From contig CP082962.1 in assembly GCA_021730285.1 (NCBI GenBank), positions 4,597,501 through 4,661,500 on the forward strand: 64,000 nucleotides of DNA, written 5' to 3'. Below are positions 15,694-26,868 of the stretch, in pieces. The notes under the pieces are model-generated. The model did not search any database. It was given only the letters and a program-made list of their open reading frames with translations, and had not been told where the DNA came from. The translations under genes were made by a program, and so were the position numbers. The stretch's first letter is position 1; every line of letters starts with the position of its first letter. Source of the DNA: Desulfovibrio sp. JY (GTDB taxonomy: Bacteria > Desulfobacterota > Desulfovibrionia > Desulfovibrionales > Desulfovibrionaceae).

Positions 15694-16695
15694 ATGAGAC
15701 AGACTATTTCCACTGTAGCTGACGTCAAGGAAATGATCGAAAACAAACGCACGCTTCTCCTCGCCGGCGATGAAAATGCGTTACATCAACTCCCCAAGGG
15801 GAACTGGGTTGCGGGCACTATCCCCTATTTCATATCGAGCGACCAGGGCGGCATGGTCAGCCAGGAAATGATCAGCGTTACGGACATCACGGACATCGTC
15901 ACTTCGTTCAAAATAACCGCCTATGATCAAAACAGCCTAGCCAGGGTCTACTCAGAAGGCCCCAAACACGGATTTAGCTTCATCGTCATTCCGGCCTCCA
16001 GCAAGACCCATCTGGCGTTTGCCTTAAACGCTCCGAACTACAAGGACTTCGGCGTACGGCCGCTCATCGGTTGGATCGCCGGCGTCCACCTCTCGGAGCT
16101 GGGCAAGAAAACGCCCAAGGTCGTCAACGGCATCACGGGAGAGGTGCTGGAAGAAGGGGCCTTGGTGCTGCAGGCGGAACTACCGCAAGGCAAGGTGGCG
16201 GAGATCGGCATCGTCAATCTTTTCGAGCAGGGAGGCGGCGACGTCCTCACCTTCACCTCCGACGACTTTGCCGCCAAGGACGTCATCGTCAACGGGGAAA
16301 AGCAGAATTTCGCCGAGTACATCGTCAAGAACAAACTCGACACCAAGCTGCCGCTTGTGGCCGACTACTACGGGGCCCTGGTCAACATCAGTTTCCAGGG
16401 CGTCGACGAAGCGGAAGGGCTGGTAAAATTCTATGCGCCGGTGTTTTCCGGAATCCGGTACAAGCACGCCAAGCCCGTGCTCGATTACGTCAAACAGTTC
16501 AACGAACGCCTGCGCAATGAAGGCTCCATCGAGTCCCACCGCATAGCCTTCTCGTGCAACTGCATTCTCAATTATCTTTATTCCGAATTGGAAGGAAAGA
16601 AGACGGAGCCCTTCACCGGCCCCGTCACCTTCGGCGAAATCGCCTACCAGTTGCTCAACCAGACTCTTGTCTACCTCGAGGTCCTGGACGTTTAA
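15694..16695 (+). CDS. Conserved-looking hypothetical protein, 333 residues
   Basis: Soluble protein with no signal peptide or membrane segment (starts MRQTISTVADVKEMIENKRT). The N-terminal third has WVAGTIPYFISSDQGGMVSQ; the middle has GVRPLIGWIAGVHLSEL; the C-terminal half has a cysteine pair (SCNCILNYLYSELEG). The WxxGTIPYF-type opening recalls FIST-like sensory proteins, but I cannot assign the family. GGAGGGC precedes ATG 15694. It follows the 77-residue gene by 9 bp and ends at a 12-bp-stem terminator. The role is unknown. Confidence 0.8.
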   Translation: MRQTISTVADVKEMIENKRTLLLAGDENALHQLPKGNWVAGTIPYFISSDQGGMVSQEMISVTDITDIVTSFKITAYDQNSLARVYSEGPKHGFSFIVIPASSKTHLAFALNAPNYKDFGVRPLIGWIAGVHLSELGKKTPKVVNGITGEVLEEGALVLQAELPQGKVAEIGIVNLFEQGGGDVLTFTSDDFAAKDVIVNGEKQNFAEYIVKNKLDTKLPLVADYYGALVNISFQGVDEAEGLVKFYAPVFSGIRYKHAKPVLDYVKQFNERLRNEGSIESHRIAFSCNCILNYLYSELEGKKTEPFTGPVTFGEIAYQLLNQTLVYLEVLDV

Positions 16696-16702
16696 AGCAA
16701 AA

Positions 16703-16754
16703 CGCCGGCAAGCGAGGGAGCGGTCTCCGATCGCTCTGGCCCCGCTTGCCGGCG
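16703..16754 (+). terminator. Long hairpin after the two-gene operon
   Basis: Perfect 12-bp stem CGCCGGCAAGCG/CGCTTGCCGGCG with a 28-nt loop, 8 bp after the stop. It has no T-run, so it may act as an RNA 3'-end stabiliser. The 130 bp to the next gene holds nothing else obvious. Confidence 0.5.
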
Positions 16755-16883
16755 CCATGTGATCCGGGACCAGTGGCCGTCCCCGCTATCCGCTGGTTGC
16801 CGACAGACCGTCAGACCGCCTTCCACAGCAACCCCCGTCCCCGATATGTCCGAAGTCGTCGCCTGGGGCAGCGGCTCGGAAAG

Positions 16884-18527
16884 TTACCGACAGCGCTTGC
16901 AGGCCGCGCAGCCGTCCGGCGGGCATTTGGCTGTGGGGATGCCTTGTTGGTAGCGTTCCCATTCACGCCAGAGAAAGTCGCGGGAAACGCCGATATCGAC
17001 GATATCCCAGGGGAAGGCTTCATCCTTGTCGCGTTGGCGGTCCAAGTAGAAGGCCTCGTCCCCGTCCCAGGTCGCAAGCGCCCGGCGAAAGCTGCCGGAG
17101 ACGGCCGCCGCCTCGATGAGCGGGAAAAGGCGTTCGTCGCCCCGGGCCAGCAGTCCCTGCATGCGGGCCATGGAAGCGTTCTCCACTTCCACGCGGAACC
17201 CGGGCAGCGGCTTGGCGGCTTCACGGACCCGGGCGTAGGCCGCCTCGATGGTGGCGACCGAGGCCATGGGGGCCCACTGCATGGGCGTTGCCGGTTTGGG
17301 CACCAGCGGATTGACGGACAGGGTGGCGTGGGCCACGCCGCGCTTGCCCTTGCCGATGGAGGCGGCCTCGGCCACGCGCGCCAAAAGCGGGGCCAGGTCG
17401 TCGAAGTCTTCGGGAAGCTCCCCGGGCCAGCCAACGATCAAGTAGAACTTCAAGTGGTTGATGCCGTATTTCCCGGCCAGGGCGACGGCATTTAACAGCG
17501 CGTCCAGGCTCAGGTGCTTGTTGGCGGCGCGGCGCAATCGCTCGCTCGGCGCTTCCAGAGCCAGCGTCAGGGTGCGAAGGCCAGCCTGGCGCAGGATGGT
17601 CAACAGCTCGGGGGTGATGCCGTCGGCGCGCACCGAGGAAAGCGAGAACTTAGTGCCCCGCTCCCGCAGCCAGGCGAGAAACGGCAGCAGGTCGGGCCAG
17701 TCGGTCAACGCCGTGCCGACAAGGCCGACCTTGCGCGGCGAAACGTCCTCGATAAGCGCCTGCATCCGGTCCATACGGGCCTGCCTGGGCGGCCTGTAGA
17801 CGTAGCCGGCGGCGCAAAAGCGGCAGCCGTAGGGACAGCCGCGATTGACCTCGACCAGGAACATGTCGCGAAAGGCCGCGTGGCCCGAGACGAAGCAGGA
17901 ATGGGCCGGATCGGCCAGCAGCGTGGCCGCGTCGGATTCCACGGCGCAGGCCCGCACGACCGGGGTGCGGCTGAGCCCCGGGACGAGCACGCCCGGCATA
18001 TGGGCCACGGCGGCAAGGCAGGCGGCCTTGTCCGCGCCGGACAAAACGGCCCGGCGCAGCGCAGCCAGGACCTCGGCCAGTCCGGCCTCGGCCTCGCCCA
18101 CGAAAAGCAGGTCCAGGGCCGGCAGGATGGGCGCGGGATTGAGAAAGGCAAGCGGCCCGCCTCCCATGACGATGGGAAAATCGGGCCGCTTGTCGCGTCG
18201 AAGGGGGATATCCGCGGCGGTCAGGGCAGCCGCCACGGGCAGGTAGTCTTCCTCGTAGCACAGCGAAAAGGCGATGACCGGAAAGTCGGTCAGGGGTCGA
18301 CCGGAATCCTCGGCCACGGGGGCCTCGCCCGGGCGGCAGAAGACCCGTTCCACGGCCAGGGCCGGATCGTCCGTCAGCAGTCTCCAGACGGCCTGCCAGC
18401 CCAGGGCCGACAGGGCGAGGGCCTCCGCGCCGGGTACGGCCAGGGCCACGGGAAGTCGTCCGCCGAAATCCCGCACCTCGGGCCTGTCCAGGCCGAAATG
18501 GACCCTTGCCCGCCTCGTTTCGCTCAA
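16884..18527 (-). CDS. Radical-SAM protein with B12-binding-like N-terminus
   Basis: 547 residues. The N-terminal ~200 residues resemble the B12-binding fold of TIGR03960-type radical-SAM proteins (FPVIAFSLCYEEDYLPVAAAL, VMGGGPLAFLNPAPI, DLLFVGEAE). The radical-SAM cluster is CPYGCRFC (CxxxCxxC) near residue 235. The C-terminus carries a further cysteine group CPPDGCAACKRC. The start is TTG at 18527 with AAGGTGA a few bases upstream; no ATG fits the full N-terminus. It lies about 80 bp downstream of ftsZ on the same strand and may share its transcript. Reaction unknown. Confidence 0.85.
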   Translation of the reverse strand: MSETRRARVHFGLDRPEVRDFGGRLPVALAVPGAEALALSALGWQAVWRLLTDDPALAVERVFCRPGEAPVAEDSGRPLTDFPVIAFSLCYEEDYLPVAAALTAADIPLRRDKRPDFPIVMGGGPLAFLNPAPILPALDLLFVGEAEAGLAEVLAALRRAVLSGADKAACLAAVAHMPGVLVPGLSRTPVVRACAVESDAATLLADPAHSCFVSGHAAFRDMFLVEVNRGCPYGCRFCAAGYVYRPPRQARMDRMQALIEDVSPRKVGLVGTALTDWPDLLPFLAWLRERGTKFSLSSVRADGITPELLTILRQAGLRTLTLALEAPSERLRRAANKHLSLDALLNAVALAGKYGINHLKFYLIVGWPGELPEDFDDLAPLLARVAEAASIGKGKRGVAHATLSVNPLVPKPATPMQWAPMASVATIEAAYARVREAAKPLPGFRVEVENASMARMQGLLARGDERLFPLIEAAAVSGSFRRALATWDGDEAFYLDRQRDKDEAFPWDIVDIGVSRDFLWREWERYQQGIPTAKCPPDGCAACKRCR

Positions 18528-18609
18528 ACGTCACCTTTCCCCGTATCGGGGGCCGGGGTCAGTCCCCGGCAGGGAGGAAACCCGGGAGGGACGCTGTCCC
18601 TCCCGGCAC

Positions 18610-19911
<1,302 letters not shown>

Positions 19912-19970
19912 ATCGATCTCCCCCTATCGAACTCCCTGGTTATCCCCCAGCATTACTTGCGCGGACGCGA

Positions 19971-21197
19971 CTATTTCACGTCCACGAACCATTTCCGCAT
20001 CCTCCCCAGAATGCGGTTGAACACATTCTCGTCGCGGATGCGGAAGCGCTGTTCCACGCCCTCCTTTTCCGCGCCGTACATGAGGAGCCCCACCGCCGTG
20101 GCGTACATGGGGCTGTTGACCACGTCCTTGAGGCCCCCGACCTTGTCGGGATAGCCGATGCGCGTGGGCAGGTTGAAAATCTGTTCTCCAAGCTCCTGGA
20201 TGCCTTCGATCAGGGCCGTGCCGCCGGTCAGGACAACGCCCGCGCCGATCTGGCTCTTCATGCCCGAGCGGATGAGCTCCTGGTCCACCAGGGCCAGCAT
20301 CTCCTCCACGCGGGGCTCGCAGATTTCGGCCAACACCTGCCGCGAGAGTCGGCGGGGCTCCCTCCCCCCGACGCTCATGACCTCGATGACCTCGTCCTTG
20401 GGCACCATCTCGGCCAGGGCGCAGCCGTATTTGATCTTGATCTTCTCGGCCGAGGCCATGGGCGTGCGCAGGCCAAAGGCGATGTCGTTGGTCAGATTGG
20501 TGCCGCCAAGGGCCAGCACGGCGGTGTGCTTGATGGAATCGTTGGCGAAGATGGCCAGATCCGTTGTGCCGCCGCCAAGGTCGACCAGGGCCACGCCGAT
20601 TTCGCGCTCCTCGTTGGTGAGCACCGCCTTGGACGAGGCCAGGGACTCGAGCACGATGTCCGAGACGTCGAGCCCGGCCCGGTGGCACGAACGGATGATG
20701 TTCTGGGCGCTGGTGACGGCCCCGGTGACGATGTGCACCCGCACTTCCAGGCGCACGCCGGCCATGCCGAGCGGATCGGCGATGCCGCGCTGGTCGTCGA
20801 CGATAAATTCCTGCGGCAGGATGTGGATGACCTCCCGGTCCAGCGGGATGGCCACGGCCTTGGCCGCGTCTATGACCCGTTCAATGTCGCGGGGACCGAC
20901 TTCACCGCCCTTGACGGCAATGACCCCGTGACTGTTGAACCCCTTGATGTGACTGCCGGCGATGCCGGCATAAACCGAGCGGATTTCGCAACCCGCCATG
21001 AGTTCGGCCTCTTCCAGGGCCTTTTTGATGGACTGCACGGTCTGTTCGATATTGACGACCACACCCTTGCGCAGTCCGGTGGACGGACTTGTACCGATAC
21101 CCACCACATCCACGCCTTCGGGCGAGAGTTCGCCGACGACCACGCAAATCTTGGTGGTGCCGATATCGAGCCCGACGATTAGTTCCGACCTGGCCAT
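19971..21197 (-). CDS. ftsA: Cell-division actin-like ATPase FtsA
   Basis: 408-residue actin-fold protein that tethers FtsZ filaments to the membrane. Motifs: phosphate 1 LIVGLDIGTTKICVVVGE, the 1C subdomain following it, phosphate 2 VALVDLGGGTTDLAIF and the adenosine motif VVLTGGTALIEGI. The C-terminus ends RILGRMRKWFVDVK, a plausible amphipathic membrane-targeting helix. The start at 21197 (MARSEL) has GGGAG 6-7 bases upstream; an upstream ATG at 21242 adds 15 residues not expected in the family. The 213 bp between ftsQ and ftsA may hold an internal promoter, but I see no convincing boxes. Confidence 0.96.
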   Translation of the reverse strand: MARSELIVGLDIGTTKICVVVGELSPEGVDVVGIGTSPSTGLRKGVVVNIEQTVQSIKKALEEAELMAGCEIRSVYAGIAGSHIKGFNSHGVIAVKGGEVGPRDIERVIDAAKAVAIPLDREVIHILPQEFIVDDQRGIADPLGMAGVRLEVRVHIVTGAVTSAQNIIRSCHRAGLDVSDIVLESLASSKAVLTNEEREIGVALVDLGGGTTDLAIFANDSIKHTAVLALGGTNLTNDIAFGLRTPMASAEKIKIKYGCALAEMVPKDEVIEVMSVGGREPRRLSRQVLAEICEPRVEEMLALVDQELIRSGMKSQIGAGVVLTGGTALIEGIQELGEQIFNLPTRIGYPDKVGGLKDVVNSPMYATAVGLLMYGAEKEGVEQRFRIRDENVFNRILGRMRKWFVDVK

Positions 21198-21410
21198 AAA
21201 CCGCTCCCTGAACGTTTCCTTTCCTGACGTCGGCATGCCCAAGGGCTTTCTACGTCAAAAGCTCTTCAATTTCATGTCCAAAATCGCCTCTGACGCAATT
21301 TGGATTCCAACGCCGGCGTTGCCCGCTCCGCGCGCTCCCCATGTCGTGTCCTCGAAACGAGGCCGCATGATTTCCTTAATAAATACTTGCGTATTTTGAG
21401 GAACGCTCCC

Positions 21411-22352
21411 CTAGCCTTGCGGCGCATCCCCCGAATTGCCGCGTTTCTCCACCCAAACCTTGTCCCCCTCGGCCGTGATCTGCCCGACCGAGCCCAGCTC
21501 CCCCCGCCGGCGCAAGTCGGTCCAGACCAGATTCATCCGGGAAAGATTGCGATTCCATTGCTTGGAGCCCAGGCACAACAAAATCCCCGGGTCCATCAAA
21601 CGAATTTCCAGTCCCCTGCCCCAACTGAGGCGCAACCAGGCGATCTGCCCGAAATCGAACGGCACCTGATGTTCGGCCACGGCCCGCCGCAAATCGGCCA
21701 GAAGGGCCAGATGCTTCTCCATGCCGGCCTCGACCTCGATCTGGGGCAGCGAAACGAATTGCCCGGGCTCGACCTTGTCGATGATGCGTCCACCTTCGTC
21801 GGCGTAATAGAGTGTTCCTTGATACTGCACAAGATAGGAAGGGCTTTTTTCCTTCACATCCACCAGAATCGTCCCGGGCAGCACCCGCTTGACGGTCACC
21901 GCGTCGATCCAGGGTTCATGGGCCAGATCGGCCCGCATACGGTCCATGGACAGCGACAGCACGTTGACTCCCGGCGTCAGTCCGGCCACCTCGCGGATGT
22001 GCTCCTCGGACAGGCGCGAACAACCGGTGACGGACACCTGCTGCAAGGCGAAGTAGTTGACCGTGGTCAGCCAGCGGTATCCGGCAAGCAGGGCCACGCT
22101 CACGGCCAGGACCAGAGCCGACATCAGGGCCATGGAAAAAACCCGGGTGCAAAGCCGGCCCATGCCGCCAAGGCTCACCGTGGGCATGTGCAGCGAGCAC
22201 TCGCCGCGCACGTTGTTACGGTTGCGGTTACCCTTGGACTTCACCACACGGCTTTTGACCGTCACCCGTGGTGCAGCACCCGAATAGCCGTTGCGGCGAC
22301 GCTTTGACGAGCCTCCCCCAAGTCCCGACAGCGCTCCTACCCTGACGTTCAT
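21411..22352 (-). CDS. ftsQ: Cell-division protein FtsQ (POTRA domain)
   Basis: 313-residue bitopic membrane protein of the divisome. It has a long basic cytoplasmic N-terminus (SSKRRRNGYSG..., about 1-85), one transmembrane segment (about 90-115, SMALMSALVLAVSVALLAGY), then a POTRA domain (FALQQVSVTGCSRLSEEHIREVAGL) and an FtsQ domain (PWIDAVTVKRVLPGTILVDVKEKSP). ATG 22352 overlaps the murB stop by ATGA. The N-terminal extension is longer than in E. coli. Confidence 0.93.
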   Translation of the reverse strand: MNVRVGALSGLGGGSSKRRRNGYSGAAPRVTVKSRVVKSKGNRNRNNVRGECSLHMPTVSLGGMGRLCTRVFSMALMSALVLAVSVALLAGYRWLTTVNYFALQQVSVTGCSRLSEEHIREVAGLTPGVNVLSLSMDRMRADLAHEPWIDAVTVKRVLPGTILVDVKEKSPSYLVQYQGTLYYADEGGRIIDKVEPGQFVSLPQIEVEAGMEKHLALLADLRRAVAEHQVPFDFGQIAWLRLSWGRGLEIRLMDPGILLCLGSKQWNRNLSRMNLVWTDLRRRGELGSVGQITAEGDKVWVEKRGNSGDAPQG

Positions 22353-23236
22353 GGCACGATCCTCACTTCCGGTTCCAGTTCCTGACCGCTTCGCGCCAAA
22401 ACGGCCTTTCGGGCCGATTCGAGCAGCGAAAATGCCTCCCCCCCTGTTCCCCCACCACAATTTACCAAAAAATTGGCATGCTTATCCGAAAACGCCATAT
22501 TCCCGAGCCGCTTTCCCTTAAATCCCGCTTCCGTCAGGAGCTGCCAAGCCGACGCCCCGGGCGGATTCTTGAACACGCAGCCGGCCGTGGCCGCGGTGAT
22601 GGGCTGGCTGGCCTTTTTTTTGGTCAGGCAGGCCACCATGTCCCGGCGGATGTCGATCGGCTCGCGCGGCTCGCAGTCAATCTCCGCCGCCAGCACCAGG
22701 TAAAATCCGGCCACGCCCTTGGGCGAAAACCGGCGATACCCTGTGGAAAAGGCGTCCCGGTCAAGCCAGGCCACGCCCGTCTTCGGCGTCCACAGGCACA
22801 CCCGGGCCAGCACATCGCCCATGGCCTCGCCGTAGGACCCGGCATTGCCGGCCACGGCCCCGCCCACGGTGCCGGGCACGCCGATAAGCCCGCCAAGTCC
22901 CGACAGGCCCTGGGTGGCCAGCCAGGCAACCAGCCGCTGGAGCTTGACCCCGGCCAAAACCCGCACCCGGACCTTGCCCGCGGCGCGATCCCGCAAGGTC
23001 TCGGGCTCGCCGCGAAGGCTGGCCGAAACCACGACCAGCGGCAACTCCCCGTCAGCGGCCAAAATGTTGCTGCCGCCGCCAAGGATCAGCGGCGTCCCAC
23101 CGAGCCGGGCCAAGGCCTCGGCCAAGCCATGGGCGTCTTCCAAGTCGGTCAAAACGACCTCGGCCAGGGCACGGCCGCCCAGGCGCAACGTGGTGCGGGC
23201 CGCAAGAACCGGCCCGGGTTTCACCTCAAGCGCCAC
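22349..23236 (-). CDS. murB: UDP-N-acetylenolpyruvoylglucosamine reductase MurB
   Basis: 295-residue FAD enzyme reducing UDP-GlcNAc-enolpyruvate to UDP-MurNAc. It shows the FAD-binding [15 protein letters not shown], the substrate loop [27 protein letters not shown], and a [22 protein letters not shown] region typical of type II MurB proteins. No ATG fits; the GTG at 23236 has GGAGG 6 bases upstream and overlaps the end of murC by 11 bp. Other GTGs at 23239 and 23224 remain possible. It precedes ftsQ with an ATGA overlap. Confidence 0.93.
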   Translation of the reverse strand: MALEVKPGPVLAARTTLRLGGRALAEVVLTDLEDAHGLAEALARLGGTPLILGGGSNILAADGELPLVVVSASLRGEPETLRDRAAGKVRVRVLAGVKLQRLVAWLATQGLSGLGGLIGVPGTVGGAVAGNAGSYGEAMGDVLARVCLWTPKTGVAWLDRDAFSTGYRRFSPKGVAGFYLVLAAEIDCEPREPIDIRRDMVACLTKKKASQPITAATAGCVFKNPPGASAWQLLTEAGFKGKRLGNMAFSDKHANFLVNCGGGTGGEAFSLLESARKAVLARSGQELEPEVRIVP

Positions 23237-24638
23237 CACCCGCCTCCAGATAATGCACGCCCACCTGCCACACGCTGCCGGCCCCAAGCGTCAGCAGCAG
23301 GTCGCCGGGGCGCACGATGCCGGGCAGGGCTTCTTCCATGGCTGGAAAATCGCGGTAATACGACACGTTGGTCTTGCTCACCTGCCGGATGCCCTGGGCC
23401 AGGCTTTCGCCGCTCACACCCGGAATGGGCGCTTCGGAGGCCGGATAGATTTCGGTCAACAGCAGCTCGTCGGCGGCCTCGAAGCAGGTGCAGAAATCAC
23501 CGAACAGCGCCTTGGTGCGCGAAAACCGGTGGGGTTGGAAGGCCACCACCAACCGGCGGTCCGGATAAACAGTCTTGGCCGTGGCCAGGGTGGCCCTGAT
23601 CTCGGCCGGATGGTGGCCGTAGTCGTCCACCACCACCACGCCGTCGCGTTCGCCCTTGCGTTCGAAGCGCCGCCCCACCCCGCCGAACTTGGCCAGGGCG
23701 GCGGCGATGACCGGCAGCTCGATGCCGGCTTCCAGGGACAGGCCGATGGCTCCCAAGGCATTGAGCACATTGTGGCGGCCGGGATGGGCCAACCGCATTT
23801 CGCCGAGCTCCTTGCCGTCCAGGGTCACGGTGAAACGGCTGGCCGCCCCGGTTTCGAGGATCTTCCCCCGCAGCCGGGCCGGCGAGGTGACGCCGTAGGT
23901 GAGGATGGGACGGTTGACCCGGGGCAGGAGCCGGGCCACGCCCGGATCGTCGAGGCAGACCACGTTGACCCCGTAGAAGGGAATGCCGTTTAGAAAATCC
24001 ACAAAGGCGTCGTCGATGGCGGCCAGGTTGGCGTAGTGGTCCAGGTGGTCGGCATCGACGTTGGTCACCACCGAGGCGATGGGCGACAGGCACAGAAACG
24101 AGCCGTCGGACTCGTCGGCCTCGGCGATGAGGTACTCGCCCTGGCCCAGGCGCGCCCCGGCCCCGTAGGCGTTTAGGCGACCGCCGATGATGACGGTCGG
24201 ATCGTAGCCGGCCTCGGTGAAAATGGTGGCCAGAAGCGAGGTGGTGGTGGTCTTGCCGTGGGTGCCGGCCACGGCGATGCCGTTTCGCAGCCGCATGAGC
24301 TCGGCCAGCATTTCGGCCCTGGGGATGACCGGAATGCCGCGTTCGCGGGCCACGACCACCTCGGGGTTGTCATTGGTCACGGCCGTGGATTTGACCACCA
24401 CGTCGGCGTCGCCGAGGTTTTCCCGGCCATGGCCGATGGCGATGTTGGCCCCGAGGCCGGCCAGGCGCTTGACGGTCGCGCCCATGGCCAGATCCGAGCC
24501 CGAGACCTCGTAGCCGAGGTTGATGAGCACTTCGGCGATGCCGCTCATGCCCGAACCGCCGATACCGATCATATGAATCTTGCGGACCTTGGTGCCCATG
24601 GCCCCGGCGCCGCAGTGGACGTGTTGCTGCATGGTCAT
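23226..24638 (-). CDS. murC: UDP-N-acetylmuramate-L-alanine ligase MurC
   Basis: 470-residue ATP-dependent ligase adding L-Ala to UDP-MurNAc. Motifs: N-terminal Rossmann [25 protein letters not shown] loop [16 protein letters not shown], central domain [16 protein letters not shown] and HLDHYANL, and the C-terminal RRFERKGE...[15 protein letters not shown] 24638 overlaps the murG stop by ATGA; a second in-frame ATG lies two codons on. Confidence 0.97.
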   Translation of the reverse strand: MTMQQHVHCGAGAMGTKVRKIHMIGIGGSGMSGIAEVLINLGYEVSGSDLAMGATVKRLAGLGANIAIGHGRENLGDADVVVKSTAVTNDNPEVVVARERGIPVIPRAEMLAELMRLRNGIAVAGTHGKTTTTSLLATIFTEAGYDPTVIIGGRLNAYGAGARLGQGEYLIAEADESDGSFLCLSPIASVVTNVDADHLDHYANLAAIDDAFVDFLNGIPFYGVNVVCLDDPGVARLLPRVNRPILTYGVTSPARLRGKILETGAASRFTVTLDGKELGEMRLAHPGRHNVLNALGAIGLSLEAGIELPVIAAALAKFGGVGRRFERKGERDGVVVVDDYGHHPAEIRATLATAKTVYPDRRLVVAFQPHRFSRTKALFGDFCTCFEAADELLLTEIYPASEAPIPGVSGESLAQGIRQVSKTNVSYYRDFPAMEEALPGIVRPGDLLLTLGAGSVWQVGVHYLEAGGGA

Positions 24639-25744
24639 TTGGCGCCTCCCTTGCGCCCGGCCAGATCGAGGAGCACGGCGGCGATGCGCGAAGCCGCGTC
24701 CGGCATGGCGGCGGCGGATGCGGCCGCGCCCATGCGGGCCAGCCTGTCCGGATCGCCGAGCAGCCCGGTCACCTCCGCCGCCAGGTCGCGGTTCGGGAGA
24801 TCGGCCTGGGCAATGACCCCGGCCGCCCCGGCCCGGGCCAGAAACGCGGCGTTGACCGACTGATGGTCGTGGGTGGCAAAGGGAAAGGGAATGAGCAAGG
24901 AAGGCTTTCCCGCCGCCGTGACCTCGGCCAGTGTCGTGGCCCCGGCCCGGGCCAGGACCAGATCGGCCCAGGCGTAGGCCTCGGCCATGTCCTCGATGAA
25001 ATTTTCGATGACCACCCCGCCGCGCTCCTCCCCCTGGGGGCGGTTGGCCAGGATGGCGGCCACGCGCTCGCCGACGCGGTCGAAATCGACCCGGCCGGCT
25101 TGCAGGCGCACCGACACGCCGGCGGCCAGCAGGCGCGGCAGGATGTCGATGACGGCGTCGTTGACGGCCCTGGCCCCCTGGCTGCCGCCAAGGACCAGCA
25201 GATGCCGCTCCCCCCCTTCCCGACGGGCTGCCTCGCCTGCCGCGATGCCGCCCCGGATGGGGTTGCCAAGCAGTTTCGTCTTTTGCGGCGGAAACACCCG
25301 CGCCTCATCCGGATAGGTGATGCAGACCGCGTCCACGAAGCGGCCGAGAATCTTGTTGGTCACGCCCGGGACACTGTTTTGCTCGTGGATGACCGTGGGC
25401 AGGCCGAGCAGTTTGGCCGCCGCCACGGGCACGAATCCGGCGTAGCCGCCAAAGCCCGCCACCACGTCCGGCCGCCACTGGCGCAGCACCCGTATGGCCA
25501 TGCCAAAGGCCCTGGCCATCCACACCGGCGCGGCCAGGGCGCGAAGCCCCCGGCCGAAAACACCCTTGGCCGGCAGCCCGACAAAGGACAGCCCGGCCTG
25601 GGTGGCCAGCCGCCCTTCCGGGCCGGCCCCGCCGACAAAAAGGATGCCGACGTCCGGCCGTGCGGCCTGCAAGGCCTCGGCCACGGCCAGGGCCGGGAAA
25701 ATATGGCCCCCGGTGCCGCCGGTGGTCAGCACGATGCGCGTCAT
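24635..25744 (-). CDS. murG: Lipid II synthase MurG
   Basis: 369-residue peripheral-membrane GT28 glycosyltransferase adding GlcNAc to lipid I. It has the G-loop [19 protein letters not shown], the second G-rich loop [31 protein letters not shown], and the C-terminal nucleotide-sugar site [13 protein letters not shown]...[15 protein letters not shown] 25744 overlaps the ftsW stop by ATGA. Confidence 0.97.
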   Translation of the reverse strand: MTRIVLTTGGTGGHIFPALAVAEALQAARPDVGILFVGGAGPEGRLATQAGLSFVGLPAKGVFGRGLRALAAPVWMARAFGMAIRVLRQWRPDVVAGFGGYAGFVPVAAAKLLGLPTVIHEQNSVPGVTNKILGRFVDAVCITYPDEARVFPPQKTKLLGNPIRGGIAAGEAARREGGERHLLVLGGSQGARAVNDAVIDILPRLLAAGVSVRLQAGRVDFDRVGERVAAILANRPQGEERGGVVIENFIEDMAEAYAWADLVLARAGATTLAEVTAAGKPSLLIPFPFATHDHQSVNAAFLARAGAAGVIAQADLPNRDLAAEVTGLLGDPDRLARMGAAASAAAMPDAASRIAAVLLDLAGRKGGAK

Positions 25745-26868
25745 GTCCTGGAGCTCCGGGAAAGGTTGAGCAGGATGCCGACGCAAATGAAGCAGGACAG
25801 CAGGTTGCTGCCGCCGTAGCTCAAAAAGGGCATGGCCACGCCCTTGGGCGGCACGCAGCCAAGCACCACGGCCAGGTTGAGGACAAACCCGAGCGCCAGC
25901 ACCAGGGTCATGCCGTAGGCCGTAAAGCGGTCGCGCAGGTCGTCCTGGGCCAGGGCCACCCTGAAGGCGCGCCAGAGCAGGATGCCGATGCAGATAAACA
26001 CGATGGAGATGCCGATGAAGCCGAGCTCCTCGCCGAGCACGGCCATGATGAAGTCGTTGTGGGCTTCGGGCAGGTAGAAGAGCTTCTGTTTGCCGGCCCC
26101 GAAACCAACGCCCGTGATGCCGCCCGAACCGAAGGCGTAGAAGGACTGCACGAGCTGATAGCCCACGTTTTGCGGGTCCTTGAAGGGATCGAGAAAGGCG
26201 AACCAGCGTTTGAAGCGGTAGGGCGAGGAGGCGATGAGCAGCCCCATGGCCCCGACGCCGAAGAGCATGGACACGGCGAGGTAGGTCAGGCGCGTGCCGC
26301 CGACCAGGCTCATGAGGAAAAAGAGCATGCCCAGAAAGACCGCGCCGCCGAAATCGGGCTGGAGCAGCAGGATGAGCCCGAGAAAGCCGGTGACGATGAC
26401 CGGCGGGATGAACCCGACCGAAAACGAGCGCACCATCTGCTGCTTCTGGCTGAAAAAATAGGCCAGGTACATGACCAGCACCACCTTGGCCAGCTCCATG
26501 GGCTGCAAGGTGGCCGGCCCCAGATGCATCCAGCGGCGCGCGCCGCCGGCCCGGACCGAAAAAGGCGGCACCAGCGTCAGGATGAGCAGAAAGATGATGG
26601 CGAAAAGCCACAGATAGACCGGGCCGTGGAGCACCTTGCGCGGCATGTAGGCGCAGATGCACATGAGCCCGAAGCTGACCAGGGCGAAAAGCGCCTGACG
26701 CTGGAAAAAGAAGTAGCGGTTGCCGTTTAGGCGCTCGGCCATAACCCCGCTGGAGGAAAAGACCATGACCAGCCCAAGGCCCGCGAGCATGAGCGTCGCG
26801 CCCAGGAGCCACAAATCGAAGGCCCCGGTTTTGGCGTTTTCGGCCGTCGCCACGCGCAGTCTGCTCAT
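25741..26868 (-). CDS. ftsW: Septal peptidoglycan glycosyltransferase FtsW (SEDS)
   Basis: 375-residue SEDS-family polytopic membrane protein with about ten hydrophobic segments. Family marks are ARRWMHLGPATLQPMELAK, LLLQPDFGGAVFLG, the GFGAGKQKLFYLPEAHNDFIMAVLGEELGFIG segment and the C-terminal PFLSYGGSNLLS. It polymerises lipid II at the septum with its cognate class B PBP, here the FtsI encoded earlier in the cluster. ATGA overlaps link it to murD and murG. Confidence 0.97.
   Translation of the reverse strand: MSRLRVATAENAKTGAFDLWLLGATLMLAGLGLVMVFSSSGVMAERLNGNRYFFFQRQALFALVSFGLMCICAYMPRKVLHGPVYLWLFAIIFLLILTLVPPFSVRAGGARRWMHLGPATLQPMELAKVVLVMYLAYFFSQKQQMVRSFSVGFIPPVIVTGFLGLILLLQPDFGGAVFLGMLFFLMSLVGGTRLTYLAVSMLFGVGAMGLLIASSPYRFKRWFAFLDPFKDPQNVGYQLVQSFYAFGSGGITGVGFGAGKQKLFYLPEAHNDFIMAVLGEELGFIGISIVFICIGILLWRAFRVALAQDDLRDRFTAYGMTLVLALGFVLNLAVVLGCVPPKGVAMPFLSYGGSNLLSCFICVGILLNLSRSSRT

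Noticed and set aside
21381-21396. AAATAC-TTGC-GTATTT hairpin between ftsQ and ftsA as a terminator
   Set aside because: Only a 6-bp A/T stem with no T-run on the minus strand; termination here would uncouple ftsAZ. Left unassigned.
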